A stretch of DNA of 19,226 nt from Flavobacteriales bacterium UBA3376 (GCA_002359055.1 DEQC01000089.1:13079-32304); one strand, 5' to 3'. Counted from the first letter of the stretch, positions 6,915 through 14,934 are shown. Numbers and translations are program-made. Notes: generated by a model from the sequence alone, not told the origin.

Positions 6915-8315
6915 ATGAGTTCATTTGATGTTACCGTTATTGGATCTGGACCTGGTGGGTATGTAGCAGCTATACGTAGTGCGCAGTTGGGATTTAAAAC
7001 CGCTATTATTGAGAAAACAAGTCTTGGAGGTACTTGTTTAAATGTTGGATGTATTCCTTCAAAAGCCTTGTTAGATTCATCGGAACATTATAATGCTGCT
7101 ATCAATAATTTTGCAGCTCATGGAATTGAAATTGAAAAACCAAAAGTCAATTTCGAAAAGATGATCGAACGTAAAAGAGAAGTAGTAAATGCAAACGTTC
7201 AAGGAATTGAATTTTTGATGAACAAAAACAAAATTGAAGTTTTCAATGGTGTGGGTTCTTTAAAAGATTCTACCCACGTAATCGTAACCAAAGAAGACGG
7301 ATCTACAGAAGAAATCGAATCCAAGTACATCATCATTGCTACAGGTTCATATTCGACTGAATTGCCTTTTGCAAAAACTGATAAAGAAAGAATAATCACT
7401 TCTACAGAAGCTTTGGAACTAAAAGAAATTCCAAAACACTTGATTGTAATTGGAGGTGGAGTAATCGGTTTAGAATTGGGTTCAGTTTATTTGAGATTAG
7501 GTTCTGAAGTAACTGTAGTTGAATATGCCGATAGAGTAATTCCAGGAATGGACGCTTCTCAATCGAGAGAAATTACAAAAGTCCTTAGAAAACAAGGAAT
7601 GAAATTCAATACTTCTACCAAAGTTACTGAAGTGACCAACAATGGCGATACTGTAACTGTAAAAGCTGAAGACAAAAAAGGTGAAGCCTTGACTTTTGAA
7701 GGTGATTACGTTTTGGTTTCTGTAGGTAGAAGTGCTTATACGGAAGGATTAGGTTTGGAAAATGTTGGAATTGAAACCGACGAAAGAGGAAGAATCAAAA
7801 CCAATGATAAACTTCAAACCAATATTGAAAATATTTATGCAATTGGTGATGTGGTAGCAGGAGCTATGTTGGCACACAAAGCAGAAGACGAAGGAGTTTT
7901 CGTAATGGAAGTGATTGCTGGACAAAAACCACACATCAATTATGACCTGATTCCAGGAGTTGTTTACACTTGGCCAGAAGTTGCTTCTGTTGGAAAAACC
8001 GAAGAACAACTGAAAGAAATGAACGTTAAATACAAAGTTGGAAATTATCCATTCCGCGCATTGGGTAGAGCACGTGCAAGTATGGATCTGGATGGATTTG
8101 TTAAAATTTTGGCGGACGAAAGCACCGATGAGATTTTAGGCGTTCATATCGTTGGAGCAAGAGCTGCTGACTTGATTGCAGAAGTAGTTGTAGCAATGGA
8201 ATTCAGAGCTTCAGCAGAAGACATCGCTCGTATCAGTCATGCGCACCCAACTTATGCAGAAGCGATCAAAGAAGCTGCTTTAGACGCAACTGACAAAAGA
8301 GCTCTTCATGCATAA
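6915..8315 (+). CDS. lpdA: dihydrolipoyl dehydrogenase (E3)
   Basis: The FAD enzyme that reoxidises dihydrolipoamide with NAD+ as the E3 part of 2-oxoacid dehydrogenase complexes or the glycine cleavage system. The 466 residues are full length. Seen: FAD-binding GSGPGGYVAA at 10-19, the redox disulfide C41/C46 in GGTCLNVGCIPSK, NAD-binding GGGVIGLELG near 180, the second FAD motif YAIGDV near 310, and the C-terminal catalytic pair H444/E449 in HAHPTYAEAIKEA. No E1 or E2 gene is adjacent; it has its own promoter and terminator, so it is probably a shared E3 transcribed alone. The start ATG at 6915 gives MSSFDVTVIG with no useful alternative. Confidence 0.97.
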   Translation: MSSFDVTVIGSGPGGYVAAIRSAQLGFKTAIIEKTSLGGTCLNVGCIPSKALLDSSEHYNAAINNFAAHGIEIEKPKVNFEKMIERKREVVNANVQGIEFLMNKNKIEVFNGVGSLKDSTHVIVTKEDGSTEEIESKYIIIATGSYSTELPFAKTDKERIITSTEALELKEIPKHLIVIGGGVIGLELGSVYLRLGSEVTVVEYADRVIPGMDASQSREITKVLRKQGMKFNTSTKVTEVTNNGDTVTVKAEDKKGEALTFEGDYVLVSVGRSAYTEGLGLENVGIETDERGRIKTNDKLQTNIENIYAIGDVVAGAMLAHKAEDEGVFVMEVIAGQKPHINYDLIPGVVYTWPEVASVGKTEEQLKEMNVKYKVGNYPFRALGRARASMDLDGFVKILADESTDEILGVHIVGARAADLIAEVVVAMEFRASAEDIARISHAHPTYAEAIKEAALDATDKRALHA

Positions 8316-8340
8316 TCAAAACCATACAATGTAAAATAAT

Positions 8341-8372
8341 ATACCAGTCGCTATTAAGTGACTGGTATTTTT
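8341..8372 (+). terminator. terminator of lpd
   Basis: ATACCAGTCGC (8341-8351) pairs with GTGACTGGTAT (8358-8368) with one G-U wobble and a six-base loop, followed by a T run. It begins 25 bases after the lpd stop. Confidence 0.85.
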
Positions 8373-8424
8373 ATTTTATAAAACATACCCAAAATTTACA
8401 CTTTAATTAATCAAATTAATTTTC

Positions 8425-9807
8425 ATGACACTTATTAAATCTATATCCGGCATAAGAGGAACTATTGGAGGAAAAGTCAACGATAATTTAACGCCCATTG
8501 ATGCAGTCAAATTTGCCGCAGCTTATGGCTCATGGATGAAATCAAAATCCAATAAACAAAAATATACTGTAGTCATCGGAAGAGATGCGAGAATTTCTGG
8601 ACAAATGATTTCACAACTCGTAAGTTCTACCTTGATTGGACTTGGAATAGATGTGATTGATTTAGGTCTGTCAACTACACCTACCGTTGAAGTGATGGTA
8701 ACTCATCTGAATGCTCATGGTGGAATTATCTTGACAGCAAGTCACAACCCAAAACAATGGAACGCTTTAAAACTTTTGAACGAAAAAGGTGAATTTGTTT
8801 CGGCCGATGACGGAGCAGAAATTTTAAAATTAGCTGAAAATGAAGATTTTGACTTTGCCGAAGTCGATGATTTAGGGAAATATGAATTAAATGATGAAGG
8901 AATTGGCATTCATATTCAGAAAATATTAGAATTACCATTGGTAAACGCAGAAGCTATTACCCAAAAGAAATTCAAAGTTGTAATCGATGCTGTAAATTCA
9001 ACTGGAGGAATTGCCATTCCGCCTTTATTGGATAAATTAGGTGTAGAATATGTCAAATTGTATTGTGAACCAAATGGTCATTTCCCACACAATCCAGAAC
9101 CTTTGAAAGAACATTTGACCGATATATCAAAATTAGTAGTCGAAGAAAATGCAGATTTCGGGATTGTAGTTGATCCAGATGTTGATCGTTTGGCGATTAT
9201 TTCAGAAGATGGTGAAATGTTTGGTGAAGAATATACTTTAGTTGCTGTTGCTGATTATGTTTTGTCTAAAACTCCTTCACCCACAGTTTCAAATTTATCA
9301 TCGTCAAGAGCCTTAAGAGACGTCACAAATTCACACGAACAAGAATATTTCGCTTCGGCTGTAGGAGAAGTCAATGTAGTGACAAAGATGAAAGAAGTAG
9401 GAGCGAAAATAGGAGGTGAGGGCAATGGTGGAATTGTCTATCCTGAATTGCATTATGGAAGAGATTCATTGGTAGGAATTGCATTGTTTTTAAGTCATTT
9501 GGCAGAAAAAGATATGAAAGTAAGTGAACTGAGAGCTTCTTATCCAGCTTATTTTATGGGTAAAATGAAAATTGAATTGACGCCTGAAATAGATGTCGAT
9601 AATTTATTGGATCAAATTCAAGAAAAATATAAAAACGAAGAAATTTCAACAGTCGATGGAGTGAAAATTGACTTTGAAAACGAATGGGTACATTTGAGAA
9701 AATCAAACACTGAGCCTATCATTAGAATTTATACCGAAGCTTCAACTCAAGAAAAAGCCGATGCTTTGGGTCATAGATTTATCGATGAAATGAAATCGAT
9801 GTTGTAG
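8425..9807 (+). CDS. glmM: phosphoglucosamine mutase
   Basis: Alpha-D-phosphohexomutase that interconverts glucosamine-6-phosphate and glucosamine-1-phosphate on the way to UDP-GlcNAc, peptidoglycan and lipopolysaccharide. The 460 residues include the substrate-phosphate start ISGIRGT at 7-13, the phosphoserine loop TASHNP at 104-109 (S106), the metal loop DPDVDR at 250-255 (D250, D252, D254), the sugar-specificity loop GEGNGG at 331-336, and the phosphate-binding RKSNTEP at 425-431. The GEGNGG/TASHNP combination is typical of the Bacteroidota GlmM form; phosphomannomutase activity cannot be fully excluded. The GlmU-like protein at 2817-3986 would use its product. The gene is convergent with hmgA across a shared terminator. 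Confidence 0.92.
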   Translation: MTLIKSISGIRGTIGGKVNDNLTPIDAVKFAAAYGSWMKSKSNKQKYTVVIGRDARISGQMISQLVSSTLIGLGIDVIDLGLSTTPTVEVMVTHLNAHGGIILTASHNPKQWNALKLLNEKGEFVSADDGAEILKLAENEDFDFAEVDDLGKYELNDEGIGIHIQKILELPLVNAEAITQKKFKVVIDAVNSTGGIAIPPLLDKLGVEYVKLYCEPNGHFPHNPEPLKEHLTDISKLVVEENADFGIVVDPDVDRLAIISEDGEMFGEEYTLVAVADYVLSKTPSPTVSNLSSSRALRDVTNSHEQEYFASAVGEVNVVTKMKEVGAKIGGEGNGGIVYPELHYGRDSLVGIALFLSHLAEKDMKVSELRASYPAYFMGKMKIELTPEIDVDNLLDQIQEKYKNEEISTVDGVKIDFENEWVHLRKSNTEPIIRIYTEASTQEKADALGHRFIDEMKSML

Positions 9808-9834
9808 AATTTCCAACTTACGATAAAACATAAA

Positions 9835-9880
9835 AAAAGCTTTAAATGTTTATTTATTATTTTAAACATTTAAAGCTTTT
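9835..9880. terminator. bidirectional terminator between glmM and hmgA
   Basis: A perfect 18-base inverted repeat: 9835-9852 (AAAAGCTTTAAATGTTTA) and 9863-9880, with a ten-base loop. The A run on one side and T run on the other make it usable from both strands, as fits two convergent genes. Confidence 0.9.
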
Positions 9881-9897
9881 ATCTTTTTAGAAATTGA

Positions 9898-11052
9898 TTA
9901 TTCCAACCAACTCGTCAAATACGAATCATCCATCATATCAACTGCTGCTTGCGTCAACTTCACCGGTCTGAATGGATCGATCATCACTGCGAGTTCTTCA
10001 GTTGCTTTCTGTCCAACACTTCTTTCCATTGCTCCAGGATGTGGACCATGAACAACACCTCCGGGATGCAGAGTGAAATGTCCTTGTTCGATATGATTTC
10101 TACTCATAAAATCTCCATCCACATAATAAAGAATTTCCTCAGAATCTATATTCGAATGATTGTAAGGCGCTGGAACTGCTTTTGGATGATAATCATACAA
10201 TCTCGGCACGAATGAACAAACAACGAAGTTATGACCTTCAAAATTTTGATGAATTGGAGGTGGTAAATGTATTCTTCCAGTAATCGGTTCAAAATCGTGA
10301 ATCGAAAATGCATACGGATAAAAATATCCATCCCAACCCACAACATCGAATGGATGAGTTGCATATACAAAAGGATAAATTTTTCCTTCTTTCTTTACTT
10401 TGATGACAAATTCACCTTTCTCATCGATCGGTTCTCTGTATTCAGGCAACTTCATATCGCGCTCACAGAAAGGAGAGTGTTCCAAAAGTTGACCATAATG
10501 ATTTCTATATCTTTTCGGAGTTTCTATAGGAGAAAAAGATTCGATATAAAGCAAACGATTCTCTTCCGAATCAAATTCAAATTGATAAATCGTTCCTCTT
10601 GGAATAATTATATAATCACCAGGTACGAATTTTATATCACCAACATATGACTTGAAAGTACCCGAACCCTTATGTACAAAGATCAATTCATCGCAATGCC
10701 CATTTTTATAAAAATAATCTGTCATCGACTTCTTAGGCGCAGCTACACCAACAACCAAATCATTGTTAAAGAACAAATCCGTTTTAGCTTCTAAAAAATC
10801 ATCAACTGGTTTTGCTTCAAAACCTTTCAGCAATCTCGGCTCAACATTTTTATCAATCGCAGCTTTTGGTGTCACATCGATCGCTTCTTCAACTCTCAAT
10901 ATCTGAGTAGGTCTGTGTATATGATAGAGTAATGATGATATACCACTAAATCCTTCAGTTCCAAATAACTGCTCGTAATAGTAGTTTCCATGATCATCTT
11001 GAAAAACAGTATGTCTTTTTGGTGGGATTTTTCCCAATTGATGGTATCTCAT
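9898..11052 (-). CDS. hmgA: homogentisate 1,2-dioxygenase
   Basis: Fe(II) dioxygenase that opens the ring of homogentisate to 4-maleylacetoacetate in tyrosine and phenylalanine breakdown. The 384 residues show a cupin-type fold with GDYIIIPRGTIYQFEF at 145-160 and HLPPPIHQNF at 262-271. The iron ligands, by family pattern, are H299 and E305 in NHSNIDSEE and H335 in VVHGPHPG. It is shorter than the roughly 430-445 residues usual in proteobacteria and humans, but all active-site motifs are present and the ends look natural. No other tyrosine-degradation gene is in the window. A palindrome covering its predicted -7 element suggests a repressor. The start ATG at 11052 gives MRYHQLGKIPPKR, the expected start for this subgroup. 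Confidence 0.95.
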   Translation of the reverse strand: MRYHQLGKIPPKRHTVFQDDHGNYYYEQLFGTEGFSGISSLLYHIHRPTQILRVEEAIDVTPKAAIDKNVEPRLLKGFEAKPVDDFLEAKTDLFFNNDLVVGVAAPKKSMTDYFYKNGHCDELIFVHKGSGTFKSYVGDIKFVPGDYIIIPRGTIYQFEFDSEENRLLYIESFSPIETPKRYRNHYGQLLEHSPFCERDMKLPEYREPIDEKGEFVIKVKKEGKIYPFVYATHPFDVVGWDGYFYPYAFSIHDFEPITGRIHLPPPIHQNFEGHNFVVCSFVPRLYDYHPKAVPAPYNHSNIDSEEILYYVDGDFMSRNHIEQGHFTLHPGGVVHGPHPGAMERSVGQKATEELAVMIDPFRPVKLTQAAVDMMDDSYLTSWLE

Positions 11053-11067
11053 TTTATGTGTTTTTTA

Positions 11068-11100
11068 ATGCTTAATTATTTAATGCTTAAAGTTAAGCAT
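11068..11100. promoter_or_regulatory. candidate operator of hmgA: three ATGCTTAA half-sites
   Basis: ATGCTTAA occurs at 11068-11075 and 11083-11090 and inverted at 11093-11100. The last two form the palindrome ATGCTTAAAGTTAAGCAT. It lies 31-48 bases before the hmgA start and covers the predicted -7 box, as expected for a repressor site. Confidence 0.5.
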
Positions 11101-11118
11101 AAATCAAAAAAGTTCAAA
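11088..11118 (-). promoter_or_regulatory. promoter of hmgA
   Basis: On the minus strand TTTG (11118-11115) is followed after 19 bases by TAACTTTA (11095-11088), one base from TAnnTTTG. Spacing and both elements fit the Bacteroidota sigma factor consensus. Confidence 0.55.
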
Positions 11119-11139
11119 TTATTCGTATGTATAAATCGA

Positions 11140-11655
11140 TTAAATTTTAAGTCTAATCCGTAACTTTTGCCAAAAGTTCATTTTTGATTCAATGCGTTGA
11201 ATTTCAATTTTCAAAATGGATTGAAAATCTTTACTGAAGTTTAGTTGATACGCATGTTGATATAACTTTAGCGCTTTGAGGAAATTTTGTTTGTGTTCAG
11301 CAATTTTCCCTTTTTGATAATAAAGCGTTGCCTTATCAGCACCACTCACATTCAAACCTTCGGCTATGATTTTCTCAGCTTTGTCAAACTGTCCATGATC
11401 AATCAATAAATACGCATAATTGATATAAACAATAGGATAGGAGCCTTTGCAGAATTTGATGGCCAATTCATAATGCCTTTGTGCATTTTTGAAATCCTTA
11501 ATTTTGGTTTCGTAAATCCAACCTAAATGATTGTGCGCACGACCATATCCTGGATCTATGAGTAAAATCTCATCCAATAATTGTTTGGCTGCTCCAATGT
11601 CGTGCTGATCGATCGCTTTACTTACTTCCAAAAATAAAATTTCTACATCCTGCAT
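11140..11655 (-). CDS. tetratricopeptide-repeat protein
   Basis: A 171-residue protein built mostly of helix pairs with TPR spacing. Examples are AKQLLDEILLIDPGYGRAHNHLGWIYE at about 24-50, an AQRHYELAIKFCKG repeat, AEKIIAEGLNVSG near 92-104 and ALKLYQHAYQLN near 128-139. Roughly three to four repeats are followed by a basic tail (WQKLRIRLKI). There is no signal peptide or membrane segment, so it should be cytoplasmic. TPR proteins bind partner proteins; the partner is unknown. It has its own exact -7 box at 11694-11701 and lies between the methyltransferase gene and hmgA, without a sign that it belongs to either. Confidence 0.8.
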   Translation of the reverse strand: MQDVEILFLEVSKAIDQHDIGAAKQLLDEILLIDPGYGRAHNHLGWIYETKIKDFKNAQRHYELAIKFCKGSYPIVYINYAYLLIDHGQFDKAEKIIAEGLNVSGADKATLYYQKGKIAEHKQNFLKALKLYQHAYQLNFSKDFQSILKIEIQRIESKMNFWQKLRIRLKI

Positions 11656-11693
11656 TTGATTAAAATGTGTAATTGATTGAATGATAAGATTTC

Positions 11694-11701
11694 CAAATTT
11701 A
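11694..11701 (-). promoter_or_regulatory. -7 promoter box before the TPR gene
   Basis: On the minus strand TAAATTTG, an exact TAnnTTTG match, ends 38 bases before the ATG at 11655. No -33 TTTG is seen at standard spacing. Confidence 0.45.
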
Positions 11702-11703
11702 GA

Positions 11704-11722
11704 AAAACTTTTAATAAGTTTT
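11704..11722 (-). terminator. possible terminator of the RNA methyltransferase gene
   Basis: On the minus strand AAAACTT and AAGTTTT form a seven-base stem with a five-base loop, followed by more T residues, eight bases after the stop at 11730. It is A/T-only apart from one pair, so weak. Confidence 0.4.
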
Positions 11723-11729
11723 AGTAAGT

Positions 11730-12941
11730 TTATTTAGCTTTTTCTAAATAGGCCATATAAAATCCATCAAAACCACTTTGGGAAGGTAAGAGTTGTTTTT
11801 CTTTGATCAACTTGAATTCTGGATGTTTTTCTATGAATTTTTTGACTTGATTTTGATTTTCACTTGGTAAAATTGAACAAGTAGAATAAACCAAAGCTCC
11901 TCCTGGTTTGACCATTTTTGAATAGTTCTCCAAAATCTCGATTTGATCTTTTTTGATTTGTTCGATGAATTCTGGCGTTAATTTCCATTTAGAATCAGGT
12001 TTTCTCTTGATCACTCCTAAACCGCTGCATGGAACGTCCAATAAAACCCTATCGGCCGAATTTTCTAATCGTTTGATTACTTTGGTTGAATTGATGTGTT
12101 TGGTTTGAATATTCTGAGCTCCATTTCGCTTGGCGCGCTTTTTCAATTCGGTCAATTTCCATTCGTGAATATCCATGGCATAAATCTGTCCTTTGTTGTC
12201 CATCAAAGCCGAAATGTGTAAAGTCTTTCCGCCCGCTCCAGCACAAGCATCGACCACTCTCATTCCAGGTTTGACCTCGAGGAAATCGGCTATGAGTTGA
12301 GAACCTGCATCTTGAACTTCAAACAATCCATCCTTGAACGCTTGGGTTTGAAAAACATTGGTTTTATCTCTCAAAACCAAAGCATCAGGAAAATGAGCCA
12401 AAGTTGTAGTTTCGATTCCTTCATTTTTTAAAGCTTTTTGAAGCGATTTTTTATCGGTTTTGAGTTTATTGGTTCGGATAACTATATCGGCCGATTGATT
12501 CATCGTCTCGATTTCTTTCATCCAAACTTCAGCACCTAATTCTTCAGCGCCCAATTCAAACAACCAATCAGGAATAGATTCTCTCACACTGAAATTATCT
12601 TTGGTATTTTGTTGATTGCGTCTAAGAATATTTTTTTTGTTCAATTTCTTGAACTCTTCCCAAGAAGGAAGGTTTTCCCCTTGCAAAACAAACCAAGTAC
12701 CGACGAACTCCCATAGATTATCGGGTTGTACTTCTTTGCCCATGGAAGCCTCGATCATGCGTTTCCAACGCACTGTATCATAAACAGTCTGTGCAATGAA
12801 TGAGCGGTCTTTACTGCCCCATTTGCGATTGGATTTCAAAGTTTTTTCGATCTGATGACTGGCATATTTTTCATTGAAAAAGATGTTTTCCAATGCATCA
12901 GTGATACCGATAAATAAATTTTTATATGGAAGTATTTTCAT
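11730..12941 (-). CDS. RsmB/NOP-type RNA (cytosine-5) methyltransferase
   Basis: A SAM-dependent m5C methyltransferase of the NOL1/NOP2/Sun family, probably acting on rRNA. In the 403 residues, about 1-130 form a NusB-like/PUA-less N-terminal region (KSNRKWGSKDRSFIAQTVYD at 36-55) and about 140-403 the catalytic domain. Seen: SAM motif DACAGAGGKT at 231-240, the release Cys C305 in DVPCSG, and the nucleophile C355 in YSTCSILPSENQ. It resembles RsmB (16S C967) but the target position cannot be assigned from sequence. The minus-strand promoter TTTG-N18-TAGTTTTG ends four bases before the ATG, predicting a leaderless or nearly leaderless message. Confidence 0.92.
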   Translation of the reverse strand: MKILPYKNLFIGITDALENIFFNEKYASHQIEKTLKSNRKWGSKDRSFIAQTVYDTVRWKRMIEASMGKEVQPDNLWEFVGTWFVLQGENLPSWEEFKKLNKKNILRRNQQNTKDNFSVRESIPDWLFELGAEELGAEVWMKEIETMNQSADIVIRTNKLKTDKKSLQKALKNEGIETTTLAHFPDALVLRDKTNVFQTQAFKDGLFEVQDAGSQLIADFLEVKPGMRVVDACAGAGGKTLHISALMDNKGQIYAMDIHEWKLTELKKRAKRNGAQNIQTKHINSTKVIKRLENSADRVLLDVPCSGLGVIKRKPDSKWKLTPEFIEQIKKDQIEILENYSKMVKPGGALVYSTCSILPSENQNQVKKFIEKHPEFKLIKEKQLLPSQSGFDGFYMAYLEKAK

Positions 12942-12945
12942 ACCG

Positions 12946-12975
12946 CAAAACTAATCAATTTCAACGGATTTCAAA
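12946..12975 (-). promoter_or_regulatory. promoter of the RNA methyltransferase gene, next to the start codon
   Basis: On the minus strand TTTG (12975-12972), 18 bases, then TAGTTTTG (12953-12946), an exact -7 match. Only four bases separate the -7 box from the ATG at 12941, so transcription should begin at or near the start codon. Confidence 0.65.
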
Positions 12976-13125
12976 CCACATGATTTTAACATAAAATCGT
13001 TCTCTATAAAATCAAAATTTTCCTAACAAATTATCATTTGACAATCATTTAACGTGTAAGTGCTATTGGTTTTTGATGTTAATTCCAAAACCTTTTATTC
13101 TTTGAATTTTAACATTTAAATGTTT

Positions 13126-13143
13126 CATTAATAAAAATTAATG
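13126..13143. repeat. AT-rich hairpin CATTAAT-AAAA-ATTAATG
   Basis: A perfect seven-base inverted repeat with a four-base loop at the edge of an unexplained intergenic island. It is not followed by a clear T run on either strand, so a terminator role is doubtful. Confidence 0.3.
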
Positions 13144-13327
13144 ACACCGCGTCCCTAAAAATTATATCCGCTATAAATTGGGCTGCAGTATCGGATGGGC
13201 TAATGTTAGCAGAAATTATTATATAAAAACCATAATTAATAGGACAGAAACTGTAAGCTTCCCTTAGTTCGAACCAATTAGCAGTAGAATCACTCCTAAA
13301 ATTATTATCAATTTTTCTCAAAAAAAA
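13144..13327. other. unexplained intergenic island
   Basis: About 180 bases between the methyltransferase promoter region and the yceI terminator. The first 60 bases (13141-13200) are close to half G+C, against roughly 15-30 percent in the flanks by my count. One minus-strand frame (13321 to 13109) is free of stops for 70 codons but has no ATG and would start from a TTG within the terminator T run, so I do not call it a gene. It may hold a small RNA, a gene remnant, or nothing. Confidence 0.4.
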
Positions 13328-13355
13328 AACACCTCCAAACTCTTTTGAAGGTGTT
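13328..13355 (-). terminator. terminator of the YceI gene
   Basis: On the minus strand AACACCTTCAAA pairs with TTTGGAGGTGTT (one G-U wobble) around a four-base loop and is followed by a run of ten T (through 13321). It lies 45 bases after the yceI stop. Confidence 0.85.
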
Positions 13356-13399
13356 ATGATTAAATTCTAAATTTTTCAATTAGAGAGCTTTGAATAGAT

Positions 13400-13975
13400 T
13401 TATTGTTTAGCAAATTGTAAATGTGCGGTTATGTGAACATCTTTTCCAATGCCTATACCCGAAGGATCGAAATTGATGTTATAATCAAATCGATCGATCA
13501 CAGTTTTTGCTTTTAAACCAATTTTTTGTCCCTCATCACTGCTTGCCAATCCACCATAATACAAATCGAAAATTACATCTTTGGTTACTCCTTTCATAGT
13601 CATTTTACCGTGCAATAAATAATGGTTTGGCTTTCCGGTTTTCATCACCTTTGTACTCTTAAAACTGATGGCTGGATATTTGTCCACTTCAAAGAAATCA
13701 GCATTGCGAAGGTGATTGTCTCTTGCTTCTACGCTAGTATCTATACTTTTGGTTTGAATCGTAAATTCAAAACTGGCATTTTCCAAATTTTCGACTTCAC
13801 CTTTGGTGTTCATTGTACCGGTATATTCCAAAAATTTACCGTTAACCATACTGATGTTGGAATGTTTAACAGCGAAATTTACCGATGAATGATAAGGATC
13901 AACGCTCCATTTGTCTTGTGCGTAAGTGGTAAGCGTAAAGGCAATTAATGCCATGAAAATAGTTAACTTCTTCAT
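13400..13975 (-). CDS. secreted YceI-family protein
   Basis: A 191-residue protein with a signal peptide (about 1-19, ending TTYAQ) followed by a full YceI domain. Seen: WSVDPYHSSVNFAVKHSNISMVNGKF from 23, SIDTSVEARDNHLRNADFFEVDKYPAISFKS in the middle, GKMTMKGVTKDV and the closing ITAHLQFAKQ. YceI proteins are lipocalin-like beta barrels that bind isoprenoid-type lipids; a polyprenoid ligand is known for some members, not shown here. It is expected in the periplasm. It is transcribed alone, from a -7 box at 13999-14006 to a strong terminator at 13328-13355, and is divergent from the SDR gene with a 218-base gap. Confidence 0.93.
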   Translation of the reverse strand: MKKLTIFMALIAFTLTTYAQDKWSVDPYHSSVNFAVKHSNISMVNGKFLEYTGTMNTKGEVENLENASFEFTIQTKSIDTSVEARDNHLRNADFFEVDKYPAISFKSTKVMKTGKPNHYLLHGKMTMKGVTKDVIFDLYYGGLASSDEGQKIGLKAKTVIDRFDYNINFDPSGIGIGKDVHITAHLQFAKQ

Positions 13976-13998
13976 ATTAAATAGTTTTGAGATTTTAT

Positions 13999-14006
13999 CA
14001 AATTTA
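13999..14006 (-). promoter_or_regulatory. -7 promoter box before the YceI gene
   Basis: On the minus strand TAAATTTG is an exact TAnnTTTG match ending 23 bases before the ATG at 13975. The -33 element is not clear. Confidence 0.5.
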
Positions 14007-14132
14007 AGAAATTAATCAATCAATTGAATAACAATTGTTTATTAACTTACTATCCATCAAACATTTTCTTGTCCCATAATCAACTTTCAAAAATTTTTAC
14101 AAATATGATTTAGCTTATGTTTTTTGCTGGGT

Positions 14133-14140
14133 TAATTTTG
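14133..14140 (+). promoter_or_regulatory. -7 promoter box before the SDR gene
   Basis: TAATTTTG is an exact TAnnTTTG match. TTAG at 14110-14113, one base from TTTG, lies 19 bases upstream. The ATG at 14194 is 53 bases downstream. Confidence 0.5.
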
Positions 14141-14193
14141 TAAATTAGAGTTCAAATTAAGCTTGAGTCGATAAACTTTTTAATATATAAATT

Positions 14194-14934
14194 ATGAAAA
14201 CATTGGAAGGAAAAGTAGCTATTGTAACTGGTGGATCATCGGGTATAGGCAAAGCATGTGTGGAACTTTTTGTAAAAGAAGGTGCCAAAGTAATTATCGC
14301 AGATTTAAATGAAGATTTGGGGCAGAAATTAGCCGATGAATTAGGTGAAAATACTTTGTTTGTAAAAGCCGATGCATCTTCTGCTGAAGATAATAAAATG
14401 CTCGTTGATAAAGCAATTGAGAAGTTCGGTGCTTTGCACATTGCTGTAAATAACGCTGGAATTGGTGGTGAATCCAATAAAGTAGCTGATATGTCATTGG
14501 ATGGTTGGAAAAAAGTCATCGATATCAATCTTAACGGAGTTTTTTACGGAATGCACTATCAAATTCCTGAAATAAAGAAAGTTGGTGGAAGTATTGTCAA
14601 TATGGCTTCTATATTGGGCTCAGTTGGTTTTGCTAATTCCTCTGCTTACACAGCAGCCAAACACGGAGTGGTTGGTTTGACTAAAGCAGTTGCTTGGGAA
14701 TATGCCACTGAAAATGTGAGAATCAATGCGGTAGGTCCTGCGTTTATTCAAACACCTTTGATTGAAAATGATTTGGAACCTGAAGTTTTAGAGTTTTTAT
14801 CGACCCAACATGCTTTTCAAAGATTAGGAAAACCGATGGAAGTAGCTGAATTGGTTTTATGGTTGGCTTCTGACAAGTCTTCATTCGCCACCGGAGCATA
14901 TTATCCTATCGATGGTGGATATTTAGCGAAATAG
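14194..14934 (+). CDS. short-chain dehydrogenase/reductase
   Basis: A 246-residue classical SDR. Seen: coenzyme loop TGGSSGIG at 12-19, D37 after the second strand (IIAD), which usually favours NAD(H), structural NNAG at 86-89, N113, and the catalytic S139, Y152 and K156 (YTAAK). The C-terminus ends with ATGAYYPIDGGYLAK, the usual SDR finish. The substrate cannot be told: relatives include 3-oxoacyl-ACP reductases and sugar or alcohol dehydrogenases. A 3-ketocapnine reductase (CapC) role is possible because capA/capB-like genes are in the window, but it is 7.7 kb away in its own unit, so that is weak. A terminator follows at 14959-14998. Confidence 0.9.
   Translation: MKTLEGKVAIVTGGSSGIGKACVELFVKEGAKVIIADLNEDLGQKLADELGENTLFVKADASSAEDNKMLVDKAIEKFGALHIAVNNAGIGGESNKVADMSLDGWKKVIDINLNGVFYGMHYQIPEIKKVGGSIVNMASILGSVGFANSSAYTAAKHGVVGLTKAVAWEYATENVRINAVGPAFIQTPLIENDLEPEVLEFLSTQHAFQRLGKPMEVAELVLWLASDKSSFATGAYYPIDGGYLAK

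Noticed and set aside
9835..9880. The 18-base perfect inverted repeat as a mobile-element end
   Set aside because: It lies between two convergent genes with A/T tails on both sides, the expected form of a bidirectional terminator, and has no transposase or target duplication.
10267..10650. A 127-codon plus-strand frame inside hmgA
   Set aside because: Antisense shadow of a conserved gene; low-complexity Ile/Phe/Arg-rich product.
13261..13285. TTCGAAC at 13268-13274, like a tRNA T-loop
   Set aside because: The flanking bases do not form a five-base stem on either strand and no acceptor or anticodon arm can be built.
13109..13321. A 70-codon stop-free frame on the minus strand
   Set aside because: It has no ATG, would start at a TTG inside the T run of the yceI terminator, and resembles no family I know.
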